From Spirogloea muscicola (Eukaryota > Streptophyta > Zygnematophyceae > Spirogloeales > Spirogloeaceae): a DNA stretch of 33,156 bases. Under the pieces are notes generated by a model. That model saw nothing but the letters and a program-made list of their open reading frames with translations, was not told where the DNA came from and ran no database searches. The position numbers were made by a program, and so were the translations under genes. The DNA lies in the NCBI GenBank assembly GCA_009602725.1, contig WELB01000022.1, forward strand, positions 120,651 through 153,806, read 5' to 3'. Shown here piece after piece: positions 21,045 to 30,679 of this stretch. Position 1 is the first letter of the stretch. The number at the start of each line of letters is the position of its first letter.

Positions 21045-22823
21045 CTAATCAGTAATGGTAATAATCGTAAGGAGGCGGTGGGCCGAAGGATGGAGGTGGT
21101 GAGGCCTTGGGTGGTGGTGGCTGCGGAGGCGGTGGGGAAGCGGTGGGTGGAGGTGGCAACGGCGGCGGCGAGGCCTTGGGTGGTGGTGGCTGCGGAGGCG
21201 GTGGGGAAGCTGTGGGTGGAGGTGGCAACGGCGGCGGCGGCGTGGCCTTGTAGGGCGGGGGCGGCGAGGCCTTGGTGGGCGGCGGCGGCGAGGCCTTGCG
21301 GGGCGGCGGTGGCGAGGCCTTGCGAGGCGGTGGCGGTAATGGTGATGTGGATCATGATCATGATCATCCTCATCCTCGTCCTCATCATCATTGTCATCAT
21401 CATCATCATCATGCCCGCCGTGCTTGGGTGAGGGGTTATCATAAGGAGGGCATTTGAGGGGAGGAGGGGCAGGCGAGGGGCGGGGAGATGGTGGAGGCGA
21501 GGGGCGAGGAGGTGGTGGAGGCGAGGGGCGAGGAGGTGGTGTAGGCGAGGGGCGAGGAGGTGGTGGAGGCGAGGGAGAAGGAGGTGAGGGTGAAGGAGGT
21601 GGCGGAGGCGAGGGTGAAGGAGGTGGCGGAGGCGATGGAGAAGGAGGCGGCGGAGGCGAGGGCGAAGGAGGCGGCGGAGGCGAGGGCGAAGGAGGCGGCG
21701 GAGGGGATGGAGAAGGTGGCGGCGGAGGCGATGGAGAAGGGGGCGGCGGAGGCGAAGGCGAAGGTGGCGTCGGAGGTGGGGTAGAAAGCGGCGGTGGAGG
21801 CGACGGAAATAGCGGCGGTGGCGCTTGGGGAGAAGGTGCTGGCGCAGAGGACGGCTCCAAGCAGAAGACTGGCAGACCAAAATATGACAAACATATTTCG
21901 GATCGTCGAATTGATAGGTACCTGTCACACCACCACGGCTGCTTGTCGCAGTCAGGACTGACACGCCAAGACCACAAGATGCTTGTAGCTTATGTGTAGC
22001 AGGTTGACGTGACCAGACGAGACGCAAACAGTTGTGGCCTTACCATCATAGGGATTCACTACATGGAGCCCCGCATCGCCTCCACCACAGGGTCCAGGCT
22101 TATTGCAACTAGTGTCGTTAGAGGACACCAGCGTGATGATACATAAGAAGTCATCATTTTGATACATTTCACGAGTGGGGAGGTCGTCAAATACGAAAAA
22201 TCCATTCGCGTTGGAATATGTGATGAACACCTATGAACTCACCATTCACGGCCTGTCTTGTCAGGCTGGACAGCTGACAGCTCTAATTCTCTCTTTGCTG
22301 AGATATCCATGCTTTTAGATGTGGTTGCATGTGCTGCATGTCAGCTACGATGCAGCTGAGCATCTTCACCTTAGATTGATAGGTGGAAGAGGAGCAGTTA
22401 AGCAGCAGCTGGGCTCCTTGCACAGGTGTGTCGCCCCTAGGAACACATCCGTGACAGTGAATGTCACTGTGACATCTACTTGCCAAGCCTAACCTCACAA
22501 GCTGATCTGAAGATTCACGTCAACGCCCCTGGCGTTAGGATGCCTGCACAGCATATGAGTGGCCAGCCCCGGCGCTTGTGCTTGTCCGGAGGGCAGTTAG
22601 CCTTCGTGCCATGCGAGTCTGAGGCAGAGGAACAAAGCTGTGACCCACAGGCAAGCAATGGTAATAACAAGTGACAATGCTAAGAGCAGTAGATGCTTAT
22701 TGTGTAGCCATTCTGGTCATTGTCACAGAGGACAATGCCTATAGCCGGAAGCCCGGTGTAGGCCCGTGCCGTCACTGCCATGACAGCCTCAACCAGCAGG
22801 CATGCAGCCGACGCCCTCTCCAT
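21045..22823 (-). pseudogene. Extensin-like cell-wall protein with Ole e 1-type domain, copy A (decaying)
   Basis: Exons corresponding to copy B are 22823 to about 22,693, 22493-22349, 22230-22014 and 21868-21049. The signal peptide region reads MERASAACLLVEAVMAV, with a Glu inside the hydrophobic core. After NDQNGYT the intron 1 donor of copy B (GTAAGC) reads ATAAGC, so the junction is lost. The Cys domain is well kept (RCHSDIHCHGC, GAQLLLNC, LCIITLVSSNDTSCNKPGP). In the last exon, after the Pro/Ser block and acidic run (HDDDDDDNDDEDEDEDDHDH), a 4-nt shortening near 21,330-21,338 relative to copy B shifts the frame from the Pro-Lys tail into an Arg-rich frame ending at 21045. The unshifted tail would read PPPPRKASPPPP and end YDYYHY. 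An alternative splice could rescue it, so 'pseudogene' is inference. Confidence 0.65.
21465..21790 (-). repeat. Coding minisatellite, copy A (about 24-nt unit)
   Basis: Tandem copies of a roughly 24-nt unit encode SPSPPPPP on the minus strand, with variants (RPSPPPPP-like) toward the 3' part. The plus strand reads as Gly/Glu-rich, which is a shadow. Confidence 0.85.
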
Positions 22824-23104
22824 GGCGTTTTGCGGCCTGCGTTCGCAGGCAGCCCAGCAATGCAGGTGCCGAGCAGCGAGGCGGGGATCGAGGGGAGCTG
22901 GCGGGGAGAGCGTGGAGTGCGGGTGTGGCGGACTGGCGGCCTCTGTGGCCGCCAGCAACGCGGAGTGCCAAGCCGGTTATGGCGGTACTGGGAATCGCTT
23001 CTTGTTGCGCCTGTTACACGGTACAGACCGTGTGCATTCTTTTGGGCTGGCCTCTCGCAGCCATTTGCCGTAAATTGGTAGACCTGTTTCTTGCTGCGCC
23101 TTCT

Positions 23105-23650
23105 CTCACCTTACCTTACCTTAGCCACCTCGACATAGGGCTTCGTTTCAAGTAGCCTTGATGTTCTGCACTAAGTTTTGCCCGAACAATGCATTGGCTT
23201 GTATTGGCCTACCATTTCATGCGCACCGCGCCCGCCTCCTCTCAGTAGGGGCGGCGGGGGGGTCGCAGCGTGGGTGGGCGGCGCCGTCGCGAGGCGCCGT
23301 CGCCGATTGGTGGGGGCGACGATCGCGATAGGCGGCCCCAAGCCAACTTGTGCTGATATGGTAGTGGCTCTCCCAAAAGGGGCGAAGGGCTGTAAAGAGC
23401 CAGCCCGAAAGGAACAGCTATTCCCACAGATTTTTCCGAGAAATGTGGACACGGCAAGTGTGTGGGCCCGGCCGGCATGATAGCCGCCCAGCGGGGCGGC
23501 ACCGCCCCCAGCACCGACGGGCACGCCCGCCCGCCCGTGGTGCGCATGGGCGCCGCCCGGCGCCGACCCGCCGGAGATGTCGGCTGCACGGTCCTGATCA
23601 TCACAGCACAGCCGCCGCCCCCGCCCTGTACTGGAAAGTGTCTATCTTTC
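23105..23650 (-). mobile_element. LINE-related 3'-end fragment in unit A
   Basis: On the minus strand it ends in GCCCTATG and a (CTAAGGTAAGG)-type tail at about 23,107-23,135. It carries the GCCCGAACAATGCATTGG block in antisense (about 23,178) and a GGGCTG/CAGCCC hairpin at 23387-23406. No RT-derived coding part is recognised, so it may be a non-autonomous relative with a shared 3' end. The same fragment sits at the same place in unit B, so it predates the duplication. Confidence 0.55.
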
Positions 23651-24910
23651 TTGGTAGCACCCAGCACGAGCAGAGAGTGTCATCCACCGGCCTGACGGGC
23701 TTCGCCCCTAGCACCTCAGCCCCTCGTGGTCAACAGCTTCGCTCTGCGTAGCCCCTCCCTTTGGATCACCGTGTGCACTAATAAAGCGACATTTAGCTCT
23801 CGAGGTCCAGCACGTAAGTGGTTATCTCGGCACTCCGTTGCTTTGGGCTGACGACGGATTCAGCCGATGATCCCAACGCCCCATTGGACAGGGTGGCTAG
23901 GGGGCCACTAGCCAGTGGCAGTCTTTTGGCGGCATAGTCCGTCTATGCGGACTATTTTCGTTGCGGATGTGGGCCTGCACTCGCGGAGGCCTTTCCTTGG
24001 GAAGGGCACAAGGGTGACAGCTGTCAAGGTGCAGGTCCAGAGAAATAGTTAAGCCTGCTGCCGACCCGAGGCATCAGCTGGTGAGGGGAGAGAGGGGTGG
24101 CAGCAAGTACAATCAATAGATCAAGCTCTTCGCAGGAGGCTGCAATGGACAGCCCAGGAAGGGTCATGGAGTGACTGGTGAGGGTGAGGTGAAGAGGGGC
24201 AACAAAATGGAAGCGTGAGGCGCAGCTGCTGGCCGCCAGCGTCTCGGCAAGAGCAGAGCTTCGCGGTGGAGGGCAAGGGGAACGCTAGCGGGTCAGAGCA
24301 GCCAAATGCTAGAGCAGGCGCATCTCGCAATGTGGGCCGCCTGTAGCTGTACAAAGCTGCTGAATAGCTGCTGGTCAGCACGTCGTAGGAGAAGCAGCAG
24401 CTCTTCCGTGATGTAGAGGTGGCTAACCGCCTCCCTACTACTGAATTGCCAGTTCCCGGTTCCCGCTTCCCAAGGAGGGGGTAGGGTGAAGGGTTTGTGT
24501 AGGCTGAATGTGATAGGGGGAAGCCGAGCAGCTAACTGCAGAAGCTCTTCACAAGAGGGGCGATGGCTGTGAATGTGAATGGTGTACAATATGCAATGGA
24601 AGTTCTGCCGAAGGGGGCGTGGCGTGGCGTGGCGTGGGCTGCAAATAGCTAGCCCAGGATGACATTGACAAGGTCCAAAGTGGCCGGATGCCGCTGAACC
24701 ACACTATCAGGCATGTGGCTGTTACGCATTAGTGCTCAATAACCCCAAGAAATTCAGACGTGGTTATGGCTGTGAAGTAACCTCATCGGAAAGGGGCGCG
24801 TGCTGTGAAAAGCCAGCCCGAAGAGAATGCACAAGGTCCGAAGTGGGCAAGAAGGGCTGTGAACTATAAGCTCATCTGTGGGGGGCGAGGGCTGAGGAAG
24901 GCCAGCCCAA
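23651..24910. other. Non-genic part of unit A
   Basis: It contains the 23,655-24,210 and 24,210-24,910 blocks shared with unit B, an 8-bp-stem hairpin at 23934-23955, a GGCGT tandem run at about 24,615-24,637, and hairpins at 24636-24655 and 24889-24908. No protein-coding gene is recognised. Confidence 0.5.
23934..23955. other. Hairpin (ATAGTCCG / CGGACTAT), unit A
   Basis: A perfect 8-bp stem encloses a TCTATG loop and is followed by TTTTCG. The unit B counterpart keeps a hairpin with a different stem and loop. Confidence 0.6.
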
Positions 24911-25221
24911 TGAACGACTGCATGCCCTCGTACAGGAGCATATATGTCCAGCATATCTGTATGCATAAGTCTTGCAACTGCTTGAGATGTATGTAACTTA
25001 TGTATAATATACCTTGTACATATAGTCTGTAATACTGAATCCTTCTGGCATGGAAGCGCTCACTAGATGTAAAGTATTCTAGTACATAGTACATAGTCAT
25101 TGCTTTTGTCACGACCACATACAGCTAGACTTCCTTCCAATGAAACAGATGTTGCAGAACATAGCACTGCTGACATTGTAGGTGAGCGTTGAGCTGTTGA
25201 GAGCTGGACGCAACCAACTAA

Positions 25222-26976
25222 TCAGTAAATATAGTAAGGAGGCGGTGGGCCAAAGGATGGAGGTGGTGAGGCCTTGGTTGGTGGTGGCTGCGGAGGAGGT
25301 GGGGAAGCCGTGGGTGGAGGCGGCAACGGCGGTGGCGGCGTGGCCTTGTAGGGCGGGGGCGGCGAGCCCTTGGCGGGCGGCGGCGGCGAGGCCTTGCGAG
25401 GCGGTGGTGGTGGGCAATGGTGATGTGGATCATGATCATCCTCATCCTCGTCCTCATTTTCATCGTCATCATCATCATCATCATGCCCGCCGTGCTTGGG
25501 TGGGGGGTAATCATAAGGAGGGCATTTCAGGGGAGGAGGCGGAGGCGAGGGGTGAGGAGGTGATGGAGGCGAGGGGCGAGGAGGTGGTGGAGGCGAGGGG
25601 CGAGGAGGTGGTGGAGGCGAGGGGTGAGGAGGTGGTGGAGGCGAGGGGTGAGGAGGTGGTGGAGGCGAGGGGTGAGGAGGTGGTGGAGGCGAGGGGGAAG
25701 GAGGCGGCGGAGGCGACGGAGAAGGAGGCGGCGGAGGTGACGGAGAAGGTGGCGGCGGAGGTGACGGAGAAGGAGGCGGCGGACGTGACGGAGAAGGAGG
25801 CGGCGGAGGCGAGGGCGAAGGAGGCGGCGGAGGCGAGGGCGAAGGAGGCGGCGGAGGTGATGGAGAAGGTGGCGGCTGAGGCGATGGAGAAGGGGGCGGC
25901 GGAGGCGAAGGCGAAGGTGGCGGCGGAGGTGGGGAAGAAAGCGGCGGTGGAGGCGGCGGGGATAGCAGCAGTTGCGCTTGGGGAGAAGGTGCTGGCGCAA
26001 AGGACGGCTCCAAGCAGAAGACTGGCAGACCAATATAATGATCCTTATTGTCAAAATTGATAGCTACCTGTCACACCACCACGGCTGCTTGTCACAGTCA
26101 GGACTGACATGCCAAGACCACAAGAAGCTTGTAGCTTTTGTGTAGCAAGTTGACCGACCTGACGACATGCAAGAAGTTGTGGCCTTATCATCATAGGGAT
26201 TCACTACATGGAGCCCCGCATCGCCTCCACCACAGGGACCGGGTATATTGCAGCTAGTGTCGTTAGAGGTTACCAGCGTGACGGTGCATAAGAAGTCATC
26301 GTGTTGATACATTTCACGAGTGGGGAGGTCGTCAAAGACGAAAAAGCCCTCCGAGTTGGAATATGTGATGAACACCTATGAAATCACCATTCACGGCCTG
26401 TCTCATCAGGCTGGACAGCTGACAGCTCTAATTTTCTCTTTATTGAAAAATCCATGCTTCTAGATGTGGTTGCATGTGCTGCATGTCAGCTACGATGCAG
26501 CTGAGCATCTGCGCCTTGGATTGATAGTTGGGAGAGGAGCAGTCAAGCTGCAGCTGGGCTCCTTCCACAGGTGTGTCGCCCCTAGGATTACATCCGTGGC
26601 AGTAAATGTCATTGTGGCATCTATTAGCCAAGCCTAGTCTCACAAGCAGACCTGAAGATTCACGTCAACGCCCCTGGCGGAAGGATGCCTGCACGGTATA
26701 TGAGTGGCCAGTCCCGGCGCTCGTGCTTGTCCGCAGGCCAGTCAGCCTCCATGCCAAGCGAGTCTGGGGCAGAGGAAAAGAGCTGTGACCCACAGGCAAG
26801 CAATGGTAATAACAAGTGACAAAGCTAAGAGCAGCAGAGGCTTACGGGTTTGTGTAACCATTCTGGTCATTGTCACAGAGGACAATGCCTACAGCAGGAA
26901 CCTGATCGGCGGCCCGCATTGCCGTCACTGCCAGGACAGCCACAACCAGCAGGCATGCAGCAGCCGCCCTCGCCAT
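25222..26976 (-). CDS. Secreted extensin-like protein with Ole e 1-type Cys domain, Pro/Ser block and Asp/His-rich stretch (copy B)
   Basis: Exons 26976-26846, 26638-26494, 26375-26159 and 26021-25222 join in phase to about 430 residues. The protein opens with a signal peptide (MARAAAACLLVVAVLAVTAM). A Cys domain follows: RCHNDIYCHGCNPRGD, GAQLQLDC, then YSNSEGFFVFDDLP and FLCTVTLVTSNDTSCNIPGP. The YCxxC...GAxxxLxC...GxF...CxVxLxxS...CN order fits Pollen Ole e 1 domains; family assignment is from memory. Next are many SPSPPPPP units, KCPPYDYPPPKHGG, an Asp/Glu/His run (DDDDDDDENEDEDEDDHD), HHHC, then PPPPPRKASPPPP and a PPPPYYIY end. Pro-Ser blocks of this type are normally hydroxylated and glycosylated in algal and plant walls. 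The exon 3 donor (G/GTCGGT) is weak and could be placed differently; an earlier site, GTAAGG in copy A, reads GATAAGG here. Confidence 0.75.
25535..25935 (-). repeat. Coding minisatellite, copy B (about 24-nt unit)
   Basis: Tandem units encode SPSPPPPP, then HPSPPPPP and RPSPPPPP variants, on the minus strand. The array is longer than in copy A, so the unit number has changed since the duplication. Confidence 0.85.
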
Positions 26977-27242
26977 GGCGTTGGCCGGCCTGCGTTCGCA
27001 GGCAGCCCAGCAGTGCAGGTGCCGAGCAGCGAGGCGGGGAGGGGAGCTGGCGGGGAGCGCGTGGAGTGCGGGTGTGGCCGCTGTGGCCGCCAGCAACGGG
27101 GAGTGCCACCAAGCCGGGTATTTCGGTGCTGGGACTTGCTTGCTATTGCGCCTGCGACACGGTTCAGACCGTGTCCATTCCTTTGGGCTGGCCTCTCACA
27201 GCCATTGCCGTAAAATGGCAGACCTGTTTCTTGTTGCGCCCA

Positions 27243-27725
27243 CTCTTACCTTACCTCTCCTTACCAACGTTAGCATAGGGCTTCCTTTCATGTAGCCTTC
27301 ATTTCCTGCACTAAGTTTTGCCTGAACAGTGCATTGGCTCGAATTGGCCGATCCAGGCGCCTTCTCTCAGTAGGGGAGGCGGCGCATCGCAGCGGCGTAG
27401 GGCGGTGGGCAGCGCCGTCGCGAGGCGCCGTCGCCGATTGGTGGGGCGACCCGATCGCGAGGATGCGGCCCCGAGCCAATCTGCGGCCGGTGTGAATGAA
27501 AGTGGCTCTCCCAAAGGGGGCTGGGGCGAGAGCGGGGGCGAGGGCAGAAAGCCAGCCCGAAAGGAAGAGCTTTTCCGAAGTACAATTTCTCCGAAAATGT
27601 CGGGTGTGGGCCCGGACGGCATCATGATGGCCGCCCAGTCGGGCCGGCCGCCCCAGCACCCGGCGCCCGCCCGCCCATGGCGCGCGTGGGCGCCCGCCCA
27701 CCGACGACGCACTGGAATATTGGCT
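27243..27725 (-). mobile_element. LINE-related 3'-end fragment in unit B
   Basis: It is the counterpart of the 23105-23650 fragment: the same TAAGG-type tail (about 27,247-27,265), GCCCTATGCTAA edge and antisense GCCTGAACAGTGCATTGG block (about 27,329). Part of the block after GAATTGGCC is deleted relative to unit A. Confidence 0.55.
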
Positions 27726-28180
27726 TGGGATATTGTCCATTCTTTTTGGGCTGGCTTTGCCAGCCACTCTTCTCTATGGGCGAGCACTTCTCAATACCGG
27801 CGGCAAGGTTCTGAAATCATCACTGCCGCCGCCCACTACCGGGAGAGTATCTTTCCTTGCCCAGGCCGTCCAGACGCGCGCAGGCCGTGCTATGGCCGCC
27901 GCCTCTGGGTCTCGGCGGAGTGCCTCGTTTCCTGCAGCGAGCTACTCAGACCTGATGGTGGTCACTCGCGGGTACTGAGCTTCCCTCTGCATCGTCTAGT
28001 GTTTTGCAGTGTTTTGTAGTGTAGTCCTTTTTCGGCACTTCTTTCTTTGGCTTTGGACATTGTCCATTCTTTTTGGGCTGGCTTTGCCAGCCCTTCTTCT
28101 CTATGGGCGAGCTCTTTCTTCTTCTGACTGAGCCCCTCTTCTCTATGGGCGAGCAGTAACTTTCTCCTTCTTTCTTTCTT
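27725..28180 (+). mobile_element. LINE 3'-end pieces present only in unit B, plus strand
   Basis: The plus strand reads TRAGRAMAAASGSRRSASFP, then YSDLMVVTRGY and a TGA at 27976-27978. A 3' region follows with a perfect hairpin at 28075-28093 and CTCTATGGGCGAGC twice. A second, upstream hairpin lies at 27748-27765. Most of this has no counterpart in unit A, so it arrived after the duplication or was lost from unit A; the outer borders are approximate because some bases near 27,820-27,860 resemble unit A. Confidence 0.55.
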
Positions 28181-28742
28181 GCTGGTAGCACCGTAGCACG
28201 AGCAGAGAGTGTCATCCACCGGCCTAATGGGCTTCGCCCATGTCACCTCAACCCCTCTTAGTCAACAACCTCGCTCTGTGTAGCCCCCCCCTTCTTTTGG
28301 ACCAAGGTGTGAGATAGGAAACGTCATTCAGCTCTTGAGGTCCAGCACGTACTGCTTATTCCGGCACTCTGTTGATCTGGGCTGACCTTCAGCGCATTCA
28401 GCCGATGATGCCAACGCCCCACTGGACAGGGTGGCAAGAGGGCCACTTGCTAGTGGCAAGTCTGTTGGCCGCACTGTCCGGCGATGCCGGACTATTTTCG
28501 TTACGGCTGTGGGCCTGCCCTCGCGGAGGCCTTTCCTTGGGAAGGGCACGAGGGTGACAGCAGTCAAGGTGCAGGTCCCAGAGAAATAGTTGAGCCTGCT
28601 GCCGTCTCGAGGCATCAGCTGGTGAGGGGTGAGAGGGGTGGCAGCAGGTACAATCAAACAGATCAAGCTCTTCGCAGGAGGCTGCCATGGGCAGCCCAGG
28701 AAGGGTCAGGAAATGATTGATTGGGGTGGAGTGGGGCAACAA
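28181..28742. other. Non-genic block of unit B
   Basis: It matches 23,655-24,210 of unit A. It contains a GTCCGGC-GAT-GCCGGAC hairpin at 28476-28492 in place of the unit A hairpin. No gene is recognised. Confidence 0.55.
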
Positions 28743-29362
28743 AAGCATGCGGCTGCTGATCCTAAAAGAGCGGCTGTTAGAAGGCCAGCCAGATGCATAC
28801 AGGTGTTCATGACGGAGCCACAGGCTAGGCAGAAGAAGAAGAAGGCGGCAGACAGGGCGCTCGTAGTACCCCCGTGTCAGCAGGAGGAAGTCAGATGAGC
28901 TGAGGGGAGGAAGAGCAACCCCGCTGCGCAAACCAGAGGCTGCTGCAAGAGCGCGACCGGCTCGGCGGAGCAAAGCAAGCGCTTGGGACCGCTGACGGGA
29001 CAGAGATAAGCGCATGCGGTAGCAGGACAGAAGACCCGAAGGCACCGAGCCTCCAGGAAGTGCTGCACCCAGTTCGCGGCGCCGCTGGTCAGCTTGGAGG
29101 CCAGCAGCGAAAGTAACGAGGACCAAAGACCCCCGGAACACCCGTGGATGTCCATGGCCAGGGGGTAAACGGTATCGCCAGCCGGGTGGTCCTTGTACTT
29201 GTAAGTAAGTTCTTCTGTTCGGCCACCTTCACACCATAGCCGGTTTTAGAAGATATGGGGCCCTTCTTCCGGAAGCTGTCGGTGAGGACGACGTCCATGA
29301 GGAGCCGCTTGCCACCTCCCAGGGGGACGCCAACGAGATCGACACGCCTCGTCCGAGGAAGG
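28743..29362 (-). mobile_element. 5'-truncated LINE 3' end inserted in unit B
   Basis: The minus strand encodes, across shifted frames, VDLVGVPLGGGKRLLMDVVL, VKVAEQKN, KDHPAGDTVYPLAMDIHG, YRMRLSLSRQRS, RRAGRALAAASGLRSG and SSSDFLLLTRGY. These match the C-terminal region of the 17-18.5 kb LINE in order. The usual stop after RGY is absent and the frame runs on. Frame changes make it non-functional. The segment is absent from unit A at the matching point (near 24,210). Confidence 0.7.
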
Positions 29363-29445
29363 GAAGCGTGAGGCGCAGCTGCTGGTCGCTAGCGTCTCGT
29401 CAAGAGCAGAGCTTCGCGCTAGAGGGCAAGGGGAACGCTAGCGAT

Positions 29446-29811
29446 TTATAGCAGCCCTACCCCTGCCTCTGCTGAATCCACCAGCTGCAAGGGAAACTCC
29501 ACCTTGCGCCCCTCTCCACATGCATACCCTGAGCGGTAGCTCCCCACCTCCTCCCAAAGGTCGATGCTCACCCCACACGGATAAAGGAAATCCGTGCCGA
29601 GCAACACGTCGTAAGTTGTCGCGCTCGTGACCAGGCAGCGAACGTACCGGCTAACCTCGTCCTTAGTGCCCTGGTTGAGGGTGATGGTGATCGGCACGGG
29701 CGTCTGCCGCAGCCCCGCCGAGACGCCGCCCGTTGCCGTCTTGATGGCAATGGGAGACGGCTGCAGGTCCTGTGCGCACAGCCCCAGCAGCTGCACCATG
29801 CTGCTGCCCAA
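29446..29811 (-). pseudogene. Retrotransposon aspartic-protease (retropepsin-like) fragment
   Basis: The minus-strand frame begins LGSSMVQLLGL, continues IAIKTATGG and ends with TYDVLLGTDFLYPCGVSIDL. This order resembles the retropepsin fold of LTR retrotransposons: the DxGSS flap strand, then the hydrophobic (I/L)LGxDxL strand. The catalytic Asp position reads Tyr, directly after an in-frame stop at the fragment edge. No gag, RT or integrase is next to it. It is absent from unit A, where the flanks are joined. Confidence 0.5.
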
Positions 29812-29812
29812 G

Positions 29813-30395
29813 TACTAGAGCAGGCGCATCTGGCAATCTGGGCCGCCTGTAGCTGTATCAAGCTGCTGAATAGCTGAAAGTCAGCACGTCGTAGAAGAAG
29901 CAGCAGCTCTTCCAAAATGTAGAGGTCGCTAATCGCCGCCCTAACACTGAACTGCCAGTTCCCGGTTCCCGCTTCCCCAGGAGGGAGGGAGGGTGAAGGG
30001 TTTTGGGTAGGTGGGATGTGATAGAGGGAAGCCGAGCAGCTAACTGCAGAAGCTCTTCCAAAGAGGGGTGATGGCTGTGAAAGGTGTTCAACTTGCAATG
30101 GAGTTCTGCCGAAGTGGGCGAGGGCTGCAAAGAGCCAGCCCAGGATGACGTTGACAAGGTCCGAAGTAGCCAGATGCCGCTGAACCACACTATCAGGCAT
30201 GTGGCTACTCCGAATGGGTGCTCAATAAACCCATCTAAAAGGTGGTGATGGGTGTAAAGTAAGCTCATCAAAAGGGAGCGAGTGCTATGAAAAGCCAGCC
30301 CGAAGAGAACGGACAAGGTCCGCTGGGGCAAGGAGGGCTGTGAAATGTAAGCTCGTTCATCGGAAGCGAGGGCTGAGAGAAGGCCAGCCCAATGA
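29813..30395. other. Right part of unit B, non-genic
   Basis: It matches 24,300-24,910 of unit A. Hairpins GGGCTG/CAGCCC lie at 30122-30141 and 30370-30390. The ATG at 30392 opens a frame into the next gene but lies in the last bases of the duplicated unit, so it is probably not its start. Confidence 0.5.
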
Positions 30396-30679
30396 TCAGG
30401 GAGAGACTCTTCAAGTTGAGGGCGATTACAGGAGGGACGGTAGAAGCGGGGCGTGCCTGCGAGGGGCCCGCCACGTGTCCACAACTGTCAGGACTCGGAG
30501 CCACGCCACCTTGGCGGGCAGCTGGATGCCGAGCGGCCTACGTGGCACCAGACTCGACGCCACGTCGGCACAGACCCGTCCGGTGGGAACGCCATCCGCC
30601 AGAAGGGCCAACGGCGCGAAGCGGTTTTCCCGCGCGGGCCCGCACCAGCGCCGCCAGCCGGGCCCCCAGCCGTCGCNCG

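Larger units (their letters stand above)
20758..24910. repeat. Segmental tandem duplication, unit A
   Basis: Unit A aligns by eye, in the same order and orientation, with unit B (24911-30395). Anchors are the 5' edge near GCATATCTGTATGCA, the whole extensin-like gene, its upstream LINE-end fragment, the 23,655-24,210 block and the 24,210-24,910 block. Unit A ends exactly where unit B begins, so the two are direct tandem copies. Confidence 0.85.
24911..30395. repeat. Segmental tandem duplication, unit B (expanded)
   Basis: Unit B matches unit A except for extra material at about 27,725-28,180, 28,743-29,362 and 29,446-29,812. These segments have no counterpart in unit A. The right edge (GGCCAGCCCAATGA at 30,382-30,395) matches the right edge of unit A (24,901-24,913). 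Confidence 0.85.

Noticed and set aside
21454-21999. Plus-strand Gly/Glu-rich frame over the Pro/Ser array
   Set aside because: It is the antisense shadow of the minisatellite; signal peptide, Cys domain and splice sites all support the minus strand.
30392-30679. ATG at 30392 as the start of the protease
   Set aside because: The ATG belongs to the edge of the duplicated unit, and the roughly 95 codons before the signal-peptide-like segment look non-coding.
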